64,000 nucleotides of DNA from Guillardia theta CCMP2712 (Eukaryota; Cryptophyceae; Pyrenomonadales; Geminigeraceae): contig NW_005434594.1 of NCBI RefSeq assembly GCF_000315625.1, forward strand, positions 172,216-236,215, read 5' to 3'. The notes beneath the pieces were generated by a model that searched no databases, was not told the DNA's origin, and saw only the letters and a program-made list of their open reading frames with translations. A program made the position numbers and the translations under genes. Of this stretch, positions 25,431-35,153 are shown piece by piece. Each line of letters begins with the position of its first letter. Positions within the stretch are counted from its first letter, which is position 1.

Positions 25431-26207
25431 CTCAGAGCTGAATGGCGGCACGAGCCCCTGCGCACATCCAGTCCTGCTCGACCCAGTCCCCTGCCTGCAC
25501 ACTTTCTGCTGACTCTTACTCTTGCCTTGGGTCGCTAGCCGCGCACGGCCGCACACACCCGCCTCTCATATCACCCTTGCCACCTCCCATCCCTTTCATT
25601 TCGAACAAGTTCACAGTGCAGCCCCCTGCTCTCTTCCTCTCTCTTTCTCTCCCTCTCTCCCTCTCTCGAGTCTCCTCCCCCTCCCCGAGTTTAGTCTTGT
25701 CAAACGTCCGTTAGAACCGCGGCCGCAGGGTATCAATTTCAGTTCCCGGCCGCCCGGCCGCCGGGGCGCCGGGCCCGGCCGTCACTCATCCAGTGGTACG
25801 GACTTGGTACGGACTTGGTACGGACTACTCAGTATCATAGAGTCATGCCGCAGTAATCACCATGACCGGGGCCGGCGCGGCGCTGTCGGAGCCGTTTAGT
25901 TCCGAAACTTTCCGAGCCGATCGGACTCCGGATGGGTTCAAGTTAGTAAGCCTTGAGCATCGGAACGCCCGGAGACGTTAGGAGTGAAGTAACGGAGAGA
26001 AATTCATTTAAGGCTCTTTCATATTGGCCAACAAGCACTGTCCGTGACGCCGAGAACATGAAAAGATAAGACTGGTAGAGAGGGAGATCGAGTTGCAAAT
26101 TCAACAAGGCAATACCGCAGCGAGGAGAGAACAGAAGAGAAAGAAGACTGAGAGGGAAGAAGGGGGGGAGGGGGAGGAGGTGGGAACTTTCTCCCACCAC
26201 ACCTCAA
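25431..26207. other. Intergenic region upstream of the WWE gene
   Basis: It holds a pyrimidine-rich tract near 25630-25690, a GC-rich island and no supported gene. Confidence 0.4.
25715..25935. repeat. GC-rich island (copy c)
   Basis: A GC-rich block of GGCCG words includes three tandem copies of TTGGTACGGAC near 25796-25826. No coding frame is convincing. Composition and words match the other islands. Confidence 0.5.
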
Positions 26208-28138
26208 TCAAGCGCGTGACCGTTGTAAGGTGTCCTGTTTCTTCTTGGCCAACAGCTTCGCTACCAAATTATTCACCTGCACAGGAAAACCTCCTTCAGA
26301 ATCTCAGCAGTGCCAGCCGATCACGTTACCTCCTCGGCCTTCTTGTTCAACTCGAGGATCCTCTTCTCCTGCTGGACTAGCTGGCTGGACAGGTTACCCA
26401 CCAGCTCAGGAACGTCCGTCTGCAAGGCCCCAGTGAGCATCCGAGGGGCAGAGAGCGGGCAAGACCTGAAGGTTGTTGGAGAAACTCTCGTCACTCGTTT
26501 CCTTGAAATCGTTGATGCTCTCAAGAAGCGGAAGGTTTGACAGGACCTGAGACACGCAAAGCAGTCAGGGGATGGACAAGAGACAGAAAGAGCAGAGGCA
26601 CAATGTAAGACAAGGAAAGACGGGAGCCAGAGGACCATGGGGCGGAGAGGAGGAAGGAAAAGGGAGTGAAAAGGGAAGAGTCGTAGTAGTGAGGAGATAA
26701 AAAGAGGGAGGAGGGAGGAGGGAGGAGGGAGGAGGGAGGAGGTTCACTTGCGCTCGAAGATCCATGTTCTTTCTCCTCGCAGACTTGAAGTCCGGGATCA
26801 TCATATAGCCTCCTCGGGTGCTCCCTCGTCGCTCCCCCTCCATGTACTCCTTGTGAGCCCTGATCCAACGCTGGATGACGACAGCGGCCTTGTGCTTGAG
26901 GTCCTTGCGGAGGGTGATCTTGTCCATGACGGCGATCACCTTCGACTCGGCGCGGGAGAGAGTCAACTTCGCTATCACCAGGTTGACAGTGATTGCTAGC
27001 ATGACAACCGCTACGATAGACGCCATGACAGAAACCATTCGGCCGAGCAAGGTGGTAGGGAACTCATCGCCGTACCCCACCGTCGTCATGGTGATGATCG
27101 TCAGCCAAACGCAGTTCGCAAAATGCTGGAGGGCGCCGTTGTCGACGACTCGTTCGAACACCATCATCATGTATGCGAACATGACGATTTGCAGGAGAGT
27201 AAGCACTATGACAACCTGCATGCTGTTCGCAATGACATACTTCAGAATGAAGCTCTCGTCGATCTTGACTCTATTCATCCTTCCCAGGGCAACTGTTGAT
27301 TCCGACTGGAGATCTGATATGCACTCCCCATAGAAACGCGGCACGTAAAAGAACCTTACAAACATAAGGCAACAAAGGATGCTGTTCAACTCGTAGATTG
27401 ACGCACGGCCCAACCCCTTGTTCCAGATCGTGACATTCACATCCAGAAGAGGGAGTGGTTGAGGTAACATGATGAGGACATCGATAAGGAACTGAGACCA
27501 GTATCCTCCTCCCTTGAGGCTGGAGATGCTGACTCCAGGAGGCAGTCGAATACCTGAAAGCCGTCGCAGGTTGATCAAGGTCTCATAGTATCTAGAAAAT
27601 GAGGTAAGGAACGAACTGGAAAAACAACGAACTAGGTCGACTCACTTGTATAGGAAATATAGAGTAAGAATAGTCGTGGTGACAACAAGCACTCTCAAAG
27701 TGAAGGAAATCTTTGTGACATTGTAAAAGTCATCAAGGCTATCCCATCGAATTTCTAACAAGAGATGTTACTCAAAATCAGAAACAAAGTGTCAGGCATT
27801 TCACCGTTGTCTGTAACAGCCAACACAACGCCAAGAATTGCGAAGATGAAAGTCCACATGCAGTTCTGTCGTCTCATAGTGAGCTGTCTGACTCGCTCCT
27901 CTCCGGGTAAGAAGCCTGAACCAAGCCCAGGGTCCATCCGGTTATCATTCATGCAGTCTCTCGCTTGCAGCGATGCAGCCAATGCCTCCATATCAGGCTG
28001 TCCAGAGAGAACGTTGGCCTTGGATCGAAACGTGCCCCCAGCCTGCCCTTCCTTTGTGGACTCGCGTTCAGCTGCATTGCTGTCTCGCAGATGTTGAGAA
28101 GCAGTGCCTCGGGGCATGCTCATGGGGCTGGCCTGCAT
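26208..28138 (-). CDS. SK-like (calcium/calmodulin-gated) potassium channel
   Basis: Six exons sum to exactly 509 codons including the stop: 27805-28138, 27646-27754, 26748-27591, 26466-26546, 26330-26419 and 26208-26276. The 508-residue product has a disordered N-terminus, six hydrophobic segments and the pore signature TMTTVGYGDEFP, with GYGD at 320-323. Immediately after the last membrane helix the sequence KLTLSRAESKVIAVM and KHKAAVVIQRW (about 356-390) parallels the calmodulin-binding region of small-conductance calcium-activated channels. A coiled-coil-like tail (QQEKRILELNKKAEE) ends the protein. The channel should sit in a membrane and pass potassium. Gating by calmodulin is inferred from the family. 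Most introns are under 60 bases. Confidence 0.88.
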
Positions 28139-28664
28139 TGTGTCCACGAACGTGCAAGTGATTCGGGAGCCGTTCGATCACAACACCGTGTAAGCACTCA
28201 GCCAAACCCCTGACGATCCAGTGTGAGTAATTGTTGGCGATGGAAACAATACATATGGCATGCGTTCACTTGCATCAACAGGCAATCCAACAAGAAACAA
28301 ACAGCCCCTCAACGTTCATAACACGAACGTCTCCTTTCCGAAGAAACCATACTCTGCTACTGTCCGAAGCATCACTCCACACATACAAAAAATATTTCCT
28401 GTCGTCTTTCATATCTACACACCTAACCATCAAACTCATCTACTACATCGACATCAGGAAAATCGTTATTCAGCCTCGTTTGTCTATCCTCCTTGCATGC
28501 TATGTCGTGCATTCAACACGATAATCATCTCTGCTACAATCTTTCTTCTTTTCCCAACATATCTAGCACCATTTTCATCGTTGTCATCTCAATTCCATCC
28601 CTACCAAACATCCTCTACTGAACTGAATCACCGTACCTCTAGGCCTCCATGCCATCGGCTTCTA
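28139..28664. other. Upstream region of the SK-like channel gene
   Basis: AT-rich sequence with short frames only; I see no gene. Confidence 0.4.
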
Positions 28665-29310
28665 AATCGGGGTGGTAACGGTCTGCCTTTTAATTGTAAC
28701 GGATAGGATCGTGAAGTCGCCGGCCGCGCCGCCCGGCCCGGTGACTCGCCGGCCGGGCGGCCGGGGCCCCGGCCCGAGTACGGTCACGCCACAGCCCGGT
28801 AACAGAGCGGCGTCCGGGCCCCGGCCGCCACTGGTCGGACCGTCCGCGGCCGGGCCTGACGGTCCGCACAATGGCAACGCGCGGACCGAGTCAAGGCCCG
28901 GCGCGCTCAGGCTTCAACGTGACTGCCGCCGCCGTAACCGTCACGTGAGTCAACGTACTACTGCTCGTTAGTTAGTTAGTAAGTCAGACGGCTCAATAGG
29001 CTCGGAGGCTCAGGCCCGAGTGTGATGCCAGCTCACCGGGCCCGCCCGGCCGCCGCCCGGCCGATGCGCCGTTCACCGTCGACCGTACGGTACTACTGAG
29101 CCTCCGACCGTCGGACGGTCACTGCGGCAGTGCCGGTCACGACGGTCACCGAGTCAGTGACTCAGGCTTCAAACTTGGCTTTTCAAGTTTGAATCTCCAT
29201 GCTGAGGCCCTCAGCAGCCTGTCACGTAGTACCCGATGACCCTGGCCAAGGTCAATTGAGACTTTCAAGAGTGCATGACCGTGAGTTGAGTCGGCTATAA
29301 CTATTTATTG
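28665..29310. repeat. GC-rich island (copy d)
   Basis: A strongly GC-rich stretch contains CGGCCGGGCGGCCGG-type words, then many GTCAC/GACGG words. The 14-mer GTCACGACGGTCAC at 29136-29149 is shared with copy a. No gene is supported. It lies directly upstream of RWP-RK copy 1. Confidence 0.55.
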
Positions 29311-29563
29311 ACTGTGAGACCTTGAGTGCCAAACGTTGTGTTCGCTCAAGTTGCGGAGCTCCGTGAAGTCACGGGAACCATCGAGATGTCAGCAATTCTC
29401 GTGACTAGCCGGAAAACTTGAGTCGATTCGATATCATGTCACGTGACACTGTAGAGGAACAGTCAGAAGATGGCCTTTACTACACCAACTTAATTCCGTG
29501 CGTCCGTATCCTGATTTCAACCTCTCGCCTCCCCGCCGCCGTAGACTCCAAATCCCACGCCAC
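29311..29563. promoter_or_regulatory. Upstream region of RWP-RK copy 1
   Basis: It is less GC-rich than the preceding island. It could contain the promoter, but no element is specific enough to name. Confidence 0.25.
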
Positions 29564-30244
29564 ATGCACCACCTTCCAACTTCTCCGGCCTTCCCCGCCT
29601 CCCCCCGCTCCCGCTCCCCCCTCGCCCTCTCCATCGTCCCCCGCCGTAGAAAGTCCGACCCCGCCTCCGACATCAGAAAGCCCCCCGTCAGCCTCCGCAG
29701 CGATGACATCCTGGCGCTCTTCCACCTCCAGCAACGAGACGCCGCCGACCAGCTGGTGAGTCGAGCGCGCAGCATGCTTCCCGTGTGATGCTCGGAGGAG
29801 GGATCCGGTCATGTGGCTGACGAGAGAGTGCTGCAGGGGATCTCGCTCACGACGCTCAAGATAGCATGCAAGAAGCTGGGGCTACCGCGGTGGCCGTACT
29901 GCAGGAAGAGCCCCGTGGGGGGGACAGGGGGGGGCGTGGGTGGTGAGGTCGATGGAGGTGGAGGAGCTTATGGAGGAGGCATGGTCACACTGTGGAGCTT
30001 GAACTTGAGTCTAGAGGCTTACATCAAGATAGTAAAACATCACCCATGCGCTGAATGTATGGCTCATATGACCTTGCTCAATGAGGATCTTCTCTTCGTC
30101 TTTGGATACAGTGGATCGGACATCTCCATTGAAATGTTTTACCACTACTCAATCGCCCTGTGCACCACATTGAGTGTTGGTTGGTATGTGGAAGCTTTGT
30201 ATTCATTGAAATCAGTGAGCCTTGCGGTAAATTTTGTTCTTTAG
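29564..30244 (+). CDS. RWP-RK-like protein, copy 1 (frame altered after the domain)
   Basis: Exon 1 (29564-29755) ends in LFHLQQRDAADQL. An 81-base intron leads to exon 2 at 29837, which continues GISLTTLKIACKKLGL and RWPYCRK. This matches the RWP-RK DNA-binding domain of algal and plant regulators of nitrogen response and sexual differentiation. The signature has one extra residue (RWP-YC-RK instead of RWPxRK). After the domain, copy 1 has G tracts of 7 and 8 where copy 2 has 7 and 10, so its reading frame runs into Gly-rich sequence and then 80 unrelated residues to 30244. Copy 1 may be a recent pseudogene or have a new tail. The tract difference could also be a sequencing artefact. Confidence 0.6.
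29581..29992 (+). repeat. Direct duplication, unit 1
   Basis: The unit is almost identical to 30841-31255 (offset about 1261 bases) and spans exon 1, the intron and most of exon 2 of the RWP-RK gene. I see only a handful of substitutions and a 2-base difference in a G tract. Similarity stops abruptly after GGTCACACTG. Confidence 0.9.
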
Positions 30245-30821
30245 TACACATGTCTATAAGCTACACACTGCTTGGTTTCGCTAGAAGTTAAATGATGTTT
30301 GACAGATATCTTCTTAGCTCACAACCCTAGGCAGAGCGCACCATCCTTGTCAACTGTTCAACCATCATGTTATTTTCATCTTGAGTGTGACAAACTTGAT
30401 GGAAGTTGGCTCAGGTTCACTGCAAACCAAAAGAAATCTGGGATGATCGGCACGCGTGTATCAGCCTGGTTGAATGTCTCGTACAAGATCATCTCAACTT
30501 TCAGAACAGAGCAGCTGCTACTCAAGGTTTGACCTCCATGATGCAGGAACAATAGCAGTACCAGTCATTCTTAAAAAGAGTTTTTGCAGTCACGGCCTGT
30601 GATGACGTTGCGTCAGCACTGGCTACAAAATTCGCATCCTTTCGATCACGGACCGGAAGTTAAAACCATCTTAACCCCTTCACCAGGATTATTAAAGCCT
30701 TCCGCTCCCCCAAGAACATCACTCGCTCCCCGGTTTCCACACGAACCCTCCCGCATCCTCTGACTACGAGTCCTCAACACTTGAGCCTGCTGCCTCCATC
30801 AAACACAGCCTATTCGTTACA
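30245..30821. other. Spacer between RWP-RK copies
   Basis: No gene is recognised. An open frame at 30299-30532 on the plus strand has plausible composition but no family. A TATTAAAG stretch near 30690 precedes copy 2 by about 130 bases and could be a promoter element. Confidence 0.35.
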
Positions 30822-31286
30822 ATGCAGCTTCATCATCCTCCTCCTCCGGCCTCCCCCGCCTCCCCCCGCTCCCGCTCCCCCCTCGCCCTCTCCATCGTCC
30901 CCCGCCGTAGAAAGTCCGACCCCGCCTCCGACATCAGAAAGCCCCCCGTCAGCCTCCGCAGCGATGACATCCTGGCGCTCTTCCACCTCCAGCAACGAGA
31001 CGCCGCCGACCAGCTGGTGAGTCGAGCGCGCAGCATGCTTCTCGTGTGATTCTCGGAGGAGGGATCCGGTCATGTGGCTGACGAGAGAGTGCTGCAGGGG
31101 ATCTCGCTCACGACGCTCAAGATAGCATGCAAGAAGCTGGGGCTACCGCGGTGGCCGTACTGCAGGAAGAGCCCCGTGGGGGGGCCAGGGGGGGGGGCGT
31201 GGGCGGTGAGGTCGATGGAGGTGGAGGAGCTTATGGAGGAGGCATGGTCACACTGCACAGTTCGACGTGTTCGCATAGCAAGTTGA
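30822..31286 (+). CDS. RWP-RK-like protein, copy 2
   Basis: Two exons (30822-31016 and 31098-31286) encode 127 residues from ATG 30822. A Pro/Ser/Arg-rich N-terminus leads to the RWP-RK domain at about residues 52-91: ALFHLQQRDAADQL, then GISLTTLKIACKK and RWPYCRK. The frame then continues into a short acidic helix (MEVEELMEEAWSH). This copy looks intact compared with copy 1. It is short for the family, essentially an isolated domain. It probably binds DNA in the nucleus; targets are unknown. The extra residue in the RWPxRK signature is shared by both copies and so predates the duplication. Confidence 0.7.
30841..31255 (+). repeat. Direct duplication, unit 2
   Basis: This is the partner of 29581-29992. 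Upstream and downstream of the unit the two loci are unrelated, so the duplication boundaries are sharp. Confidence 0.9.
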
Positions 31287-31684
31287 TCAGATGAAAAACC
31301 GACAAGACTTCCGATTATGCACTGATCTTGCAAGACTGTTCCTGGCTGCTTATTTTAGCACCCATGTGCAGACAAGTAGAGGCGAGGTATGTGAACGGAG
31401 GTATGTGAGTTAGATTGTAGAGTCAAGTTCACATAAGCTCGACCGCGTTCTTTTTGGATTTTCACATGCAACAAGACTATAGACTCCTATATGTTCTTGC
31501 TGTTGGCCTTGTTTTCATCCGATGATCCATTTTTTTTTAAACACAGTACACAACTTCCACTTAGCCTTGAAGCTGCTACAATCCTCGTACACTGTAGTCA
31601 AGTTTTCCGCAAAACTTGATTTCGTGACGTATCACAAGACATCATGGCAAGTTTTCACCGTTCTAAGTTCACAACATAAAGGAG
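31287..31684. other. AT-richer spacer
   Basis: No gene is seen between RWP-RK copy 2 and the next GC-rich island. Confidence 0.4.
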
Positions 31685-32280
31685 GTGGACTGCTCCTCCG
31701 AAGCAGACCCGCGGCGCCGCCGGCGCGGCCCCGGCCGCCAGGCCGCGCGACCGGACTCAGGCGGGAGCCTGAGTCACCGCCGCCGGGTGACGAGTACGGT
31801 CCGAGTCGGCCCTGAGTCACAGGCTGACTGGCGGCCTACGGACCGTACTGCCACGGGGGCACCGCAACCTTCATCCGTCGGAGGCTCCGAGGCACTGTCA
31901 GCGGCTGCCCACCGGCACCGTGGCACTGCCTGGCCGCAGTGCTGCCGTGCGGATCGGACGGACACTGTCATCGGTGCCGTGCCGCGGCGGCGTGACGCCC
32001 GGCTAGCCTCTCAGTAGTACTACTGAGTACGCCAATATGACTGGGTCGACTGAGTCGCCGAGTCGGATCGGACCGCCGGCCGCCGGGTGATTCAGCGGCG
32101 GCGCAGAACTTGTGACCGTTTCACTCACCGTGAAACGGCCGGCCCCCGGTGACTCCGATGCTCAGCGTGTCCGATCACCCGGCGGGCCCGGGAGTCCAAG
32201 CGGCCCGGGCGACGACTCCCGGCCCGCCGGGTGCCCGGCCGGCGGCCCGCCCAAGCAGGCTACCGGAGTCGAAGCTCCCC
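31685..32280. repeat. GC-rich island (copy e)
   Basis: A GC-rich block of CGGCC, GGCTCCGAGG, GTACTACTGAGTAC and GAGTCAC-like words has no convincing coding frame. With copy d it brackets the RWP-RK pair. Confidence 0.5.
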
Positions 32281-33018
32281 TCAGAGAGATAATAATAGAG
32301 AGTGAAAGGGCAGAAAGTTGAATTTACTAGCATCATAATAATGAAACAGTTGTTCATGGCCAGAAGTGCCAAACGATGTAATTTGGGATCTTTTCGAGCA
32401 TATCCCTCATATCTCATCGTTTCTGACTACTATCATTTTTTAAAGTTTCTCAAATCTCATCTCTTGATTAATTTAAAATTGAGTTGTTTACAAAGGGTAT
32501 CTCTCGCTCCCAGCGTAATCCGCATCTCTTCGCGCTACCCCCACCCCTCCTTTTCCCACCTCCCGTGATTGGCAACAGACTGACTAGAGTACCCCCACAC
32601 GAGGTACCCCACCCCAAGGTACCCATACACCACCCCTCCTTGAATAGCCCTCGCTCATGGGTGCTCCAAAGGTTTCGACCTGCAAATATCAAAACCTCAT
32701 CCTCCTCCTCCCAACCCTCCCTCCCCCGCCCGTTCCTCCTCCTTCTTCCCGCTACAACCTCGTTACTCTCCATCTCCCTTGCTTCTATTCTTTTCCTTCT
32801 TTGTCTTGTTCTACTGTCATTGTCTTGCTAGCTCCTCCTTCTTCCTTTCTCTACTCGTATCCTGAACTGAACTGATACGCTATCGGAACCTGTTTGCTCT
32901 CTAATAGCCTTGCCCTTTCCTGAGATCGGTGCTGGGCTGGAAACAGCCTCTCGTCAAGATACGTGTCCTACACGTGTTCCCTCATTCCTTGTGTACAGTA
33001 ATCATCAGCTTCTTGAAC
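32281..33018. promoter_or_regulatory. Upstream region of the armadillo-like gene with GTACCC words
   Basis: GTACCCCC at 32589, GTACCCC at 32604 and GTACCCA at 32619 form a cluster about 400 bases upstream of the next start codon. Similar words lie upstream of other genes here. Promoter function is inferred only from recurrence. Confidence 0.3.
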
Positions 33019-35091
33019 ATGGTGCGGTCGATGCTTGGCAACACTCGCATGTCTCTAACGCAAGCGTGGTTGTCGATTGCGGAGACGTATAACTCTCCCC
33101 AGTCGTCGAGCAACTCCAATAGAACATGCTCACTTGTAGACCCACTACCCAGACAGCATGAGGCAGAGGTCAGAGACTGTCTGCGCGCTCTGCGAGGACA
33201 GGACATTTCGGCCAAGGTGCAGGCAGCTAATCGTATAGCCCATTGCTGCAAATCACGGCAGGAAGGCAGGAGCTTCAAGGAGGAGATCTGCCGGCAAGGG
33301 GTCGTGCAGGTCATGGTGCAGGCAGTTGGTCTGCTGGAGGAGCAGAAGGGGCAGCTTGAGCTCAGGCTCTCCCTCTTTCGTGCGATCGCTGAATCGGTAT
33401 ATGACCATCGCGGGAATGCGGGGGCAGCAGCTGAGAGCGGCCTGCTCATGGTCACGGCAAACGGCCTGCGTAAGGCGAATGGAGATGAGGTGCTGATAGA
33501 GCATCAACTGTGCGCGACGAACAACGTCGTTGGTATGAACCATGTCTCACAGCGCATCTTGGAGGAGGCCGGGATTCTTCCCCTCCTTGTAGAAATCTCC
33601 AGCTCTCGCTCGCGGGGCAGCAGCAAGTTCGGACAGCAGATTGCAACGGCCGCCCTTGCCAACCTGACCAACAATGCGCAACTGAGGGACCATCTGATCA
33701 AGGCAGGAGCTGTTCAATCCTTGTCGAACGCTCTCCATCAGTACCGACCCGAGGAGGAGGAGGGGGCAGTCGAAGTGCCGTCAGTCAGCTACATGCAGTC
33801 GCTCTCCGCTGTCGTCAAGGTGGTAGGGAGTGGCTGTCTGATCGGGAAGCAGCAGCATGCCCGTCATCGTGAGCTCTCTCGGGGCCAGGATGACGACGAC
33901 AGCCTTGTCTTCCGAGTGCAGGGCGACAGGAGCTCGAGCCATTGCGATCTGGCCATCGCCGAGGTGAACACGTCACGGCCTGACTGCAGACAGCAACTGA
34001 CGTTTGTCCACAGGCTCTCGTGGTCGATCGTAGGAGTGCCCTGTGGATGCTCCAATACCTTGAGGCGGCTGTAGACGGCTGCCCCTACCCCCCCGATTCG
34101 AACATTTACGGTACCACCTGGAAGGTAATTCATCTCCTTCCCGTCCCATTCCCCAAACTTTCCTCACCCTTTCTCTTTCCATTCTCTCCCCTAACTCTCT
34201 TCTCTTCCCCGCCTCCCCTTCCTCCTTCATTTTCACTCCCCTTCCCCCCCTCTCCCCCTCTCCCCTCTCCCCCACTTCCCCTCTCCCCTTCCCCCCCACT
34301 TTTCCTCTCCCCTCCCTCTCACTTCCCTTCCGTCAAATTTGCGGGCAAGCTGACGCGATGAACGAAGGTCGCTCTTTCAATCGCTTGCATGGCCAACGGG
34401 TGTGCGGCCAACAGGAAGCTCCTGGCAGAAGTCGGTGCATGGCGAGTGCTGTTCCGCGCGTTAGGCAAGGAGGGCCGGGATAAGGAAGACAGGGTGCAAT
34501 GAACAAGTTGTTCCTGATCCTTCGACTCATGTATTCTGCAGGCGCTCACAGAAACTCACGTGGTCATGGCGATGAGGAAGATGTTGAGAGGTGCTGATGA
34601 GGTGAAGAAGAGCGAGGTACCGTCTCCCTAGCTGTTCTGCCCATGAGTTCTCATCCTTGCTTCAGCTGGACGCCTCTCAGCTCGACAGTCAGCTGGTCTT
34701 GAAGCACCTGCGAGTCATCAGTGAGGGAGGCGGAGCAGCCACGGAGATGTGTGTGCGGGAGACTGCAGCAGAGCTGCTGCTGATCTGGAGCCAGGTTGTA
34801 CTGTTGTTGTCTTGTTCAGTCACCCTTACTGACGGCCAGCAGGGATGGGAAGTGGAGAGACTGTTGTGGCTGGCAGTGTACAAGGGCGACGCTGAGGACT
34901 CCTGGCAGCACAACAAGGTCGCAAAGGTTATGAGCAGCGCAGGAGAGGAGGAGAAGTTGGACGTGTCGCGCCATCGGCAGCAGAAGCGCAGATGCCACAT
35001 GAACTTGCTCCAGCCGAGCATGGTTCGTCGCATCATGAAGCACGTTATGCTCTTGGGAGGACTGGAGCGTACAGGGCGTGTTGGCATGTAA
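33019..35091 (+). CDS. Armadillo-like repeat protein
   Basis: Six exons (33019-33819, 34014-34124, 34368-34493, 34542-34616, 34666-34794, 34843-35091) total 497 codons with matching phases. The 496-residue product has helical repeats typical of armadillo/HEAT proteins, for example VVQVMVQAVGLLEE, FGQQIATAALANLTNN followed by DHLIKAGAVQSLSNAL, and ALSIACMANGCAANRKLLAEVGA. The C-terminal exon is basic (RQQKRRCHMN). Such folds are protein-interaction scaffolds; the partner is unknown. The 48-base intron at 34795-34842 is a multiple of three and stop-free, so its retention would add 16 residues. The gene is convergent with the ankyrin gene, only 62 bases away. Confidence 0.75.
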
Positions 35092-35153
35092 ATACGAATG
35101 TGAATGTGAATATATTCTTTACGAGCGTCAAACTTCTGTTGGTATTTACAACC

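Noticed and set aside
33820-34013. In-frame continuation of armadillo exon 1
   Set aside because: The stretch is stop-free but polar and unlike the repeats; GT-AG splicing to 34014 restores an armadillo-like segment.
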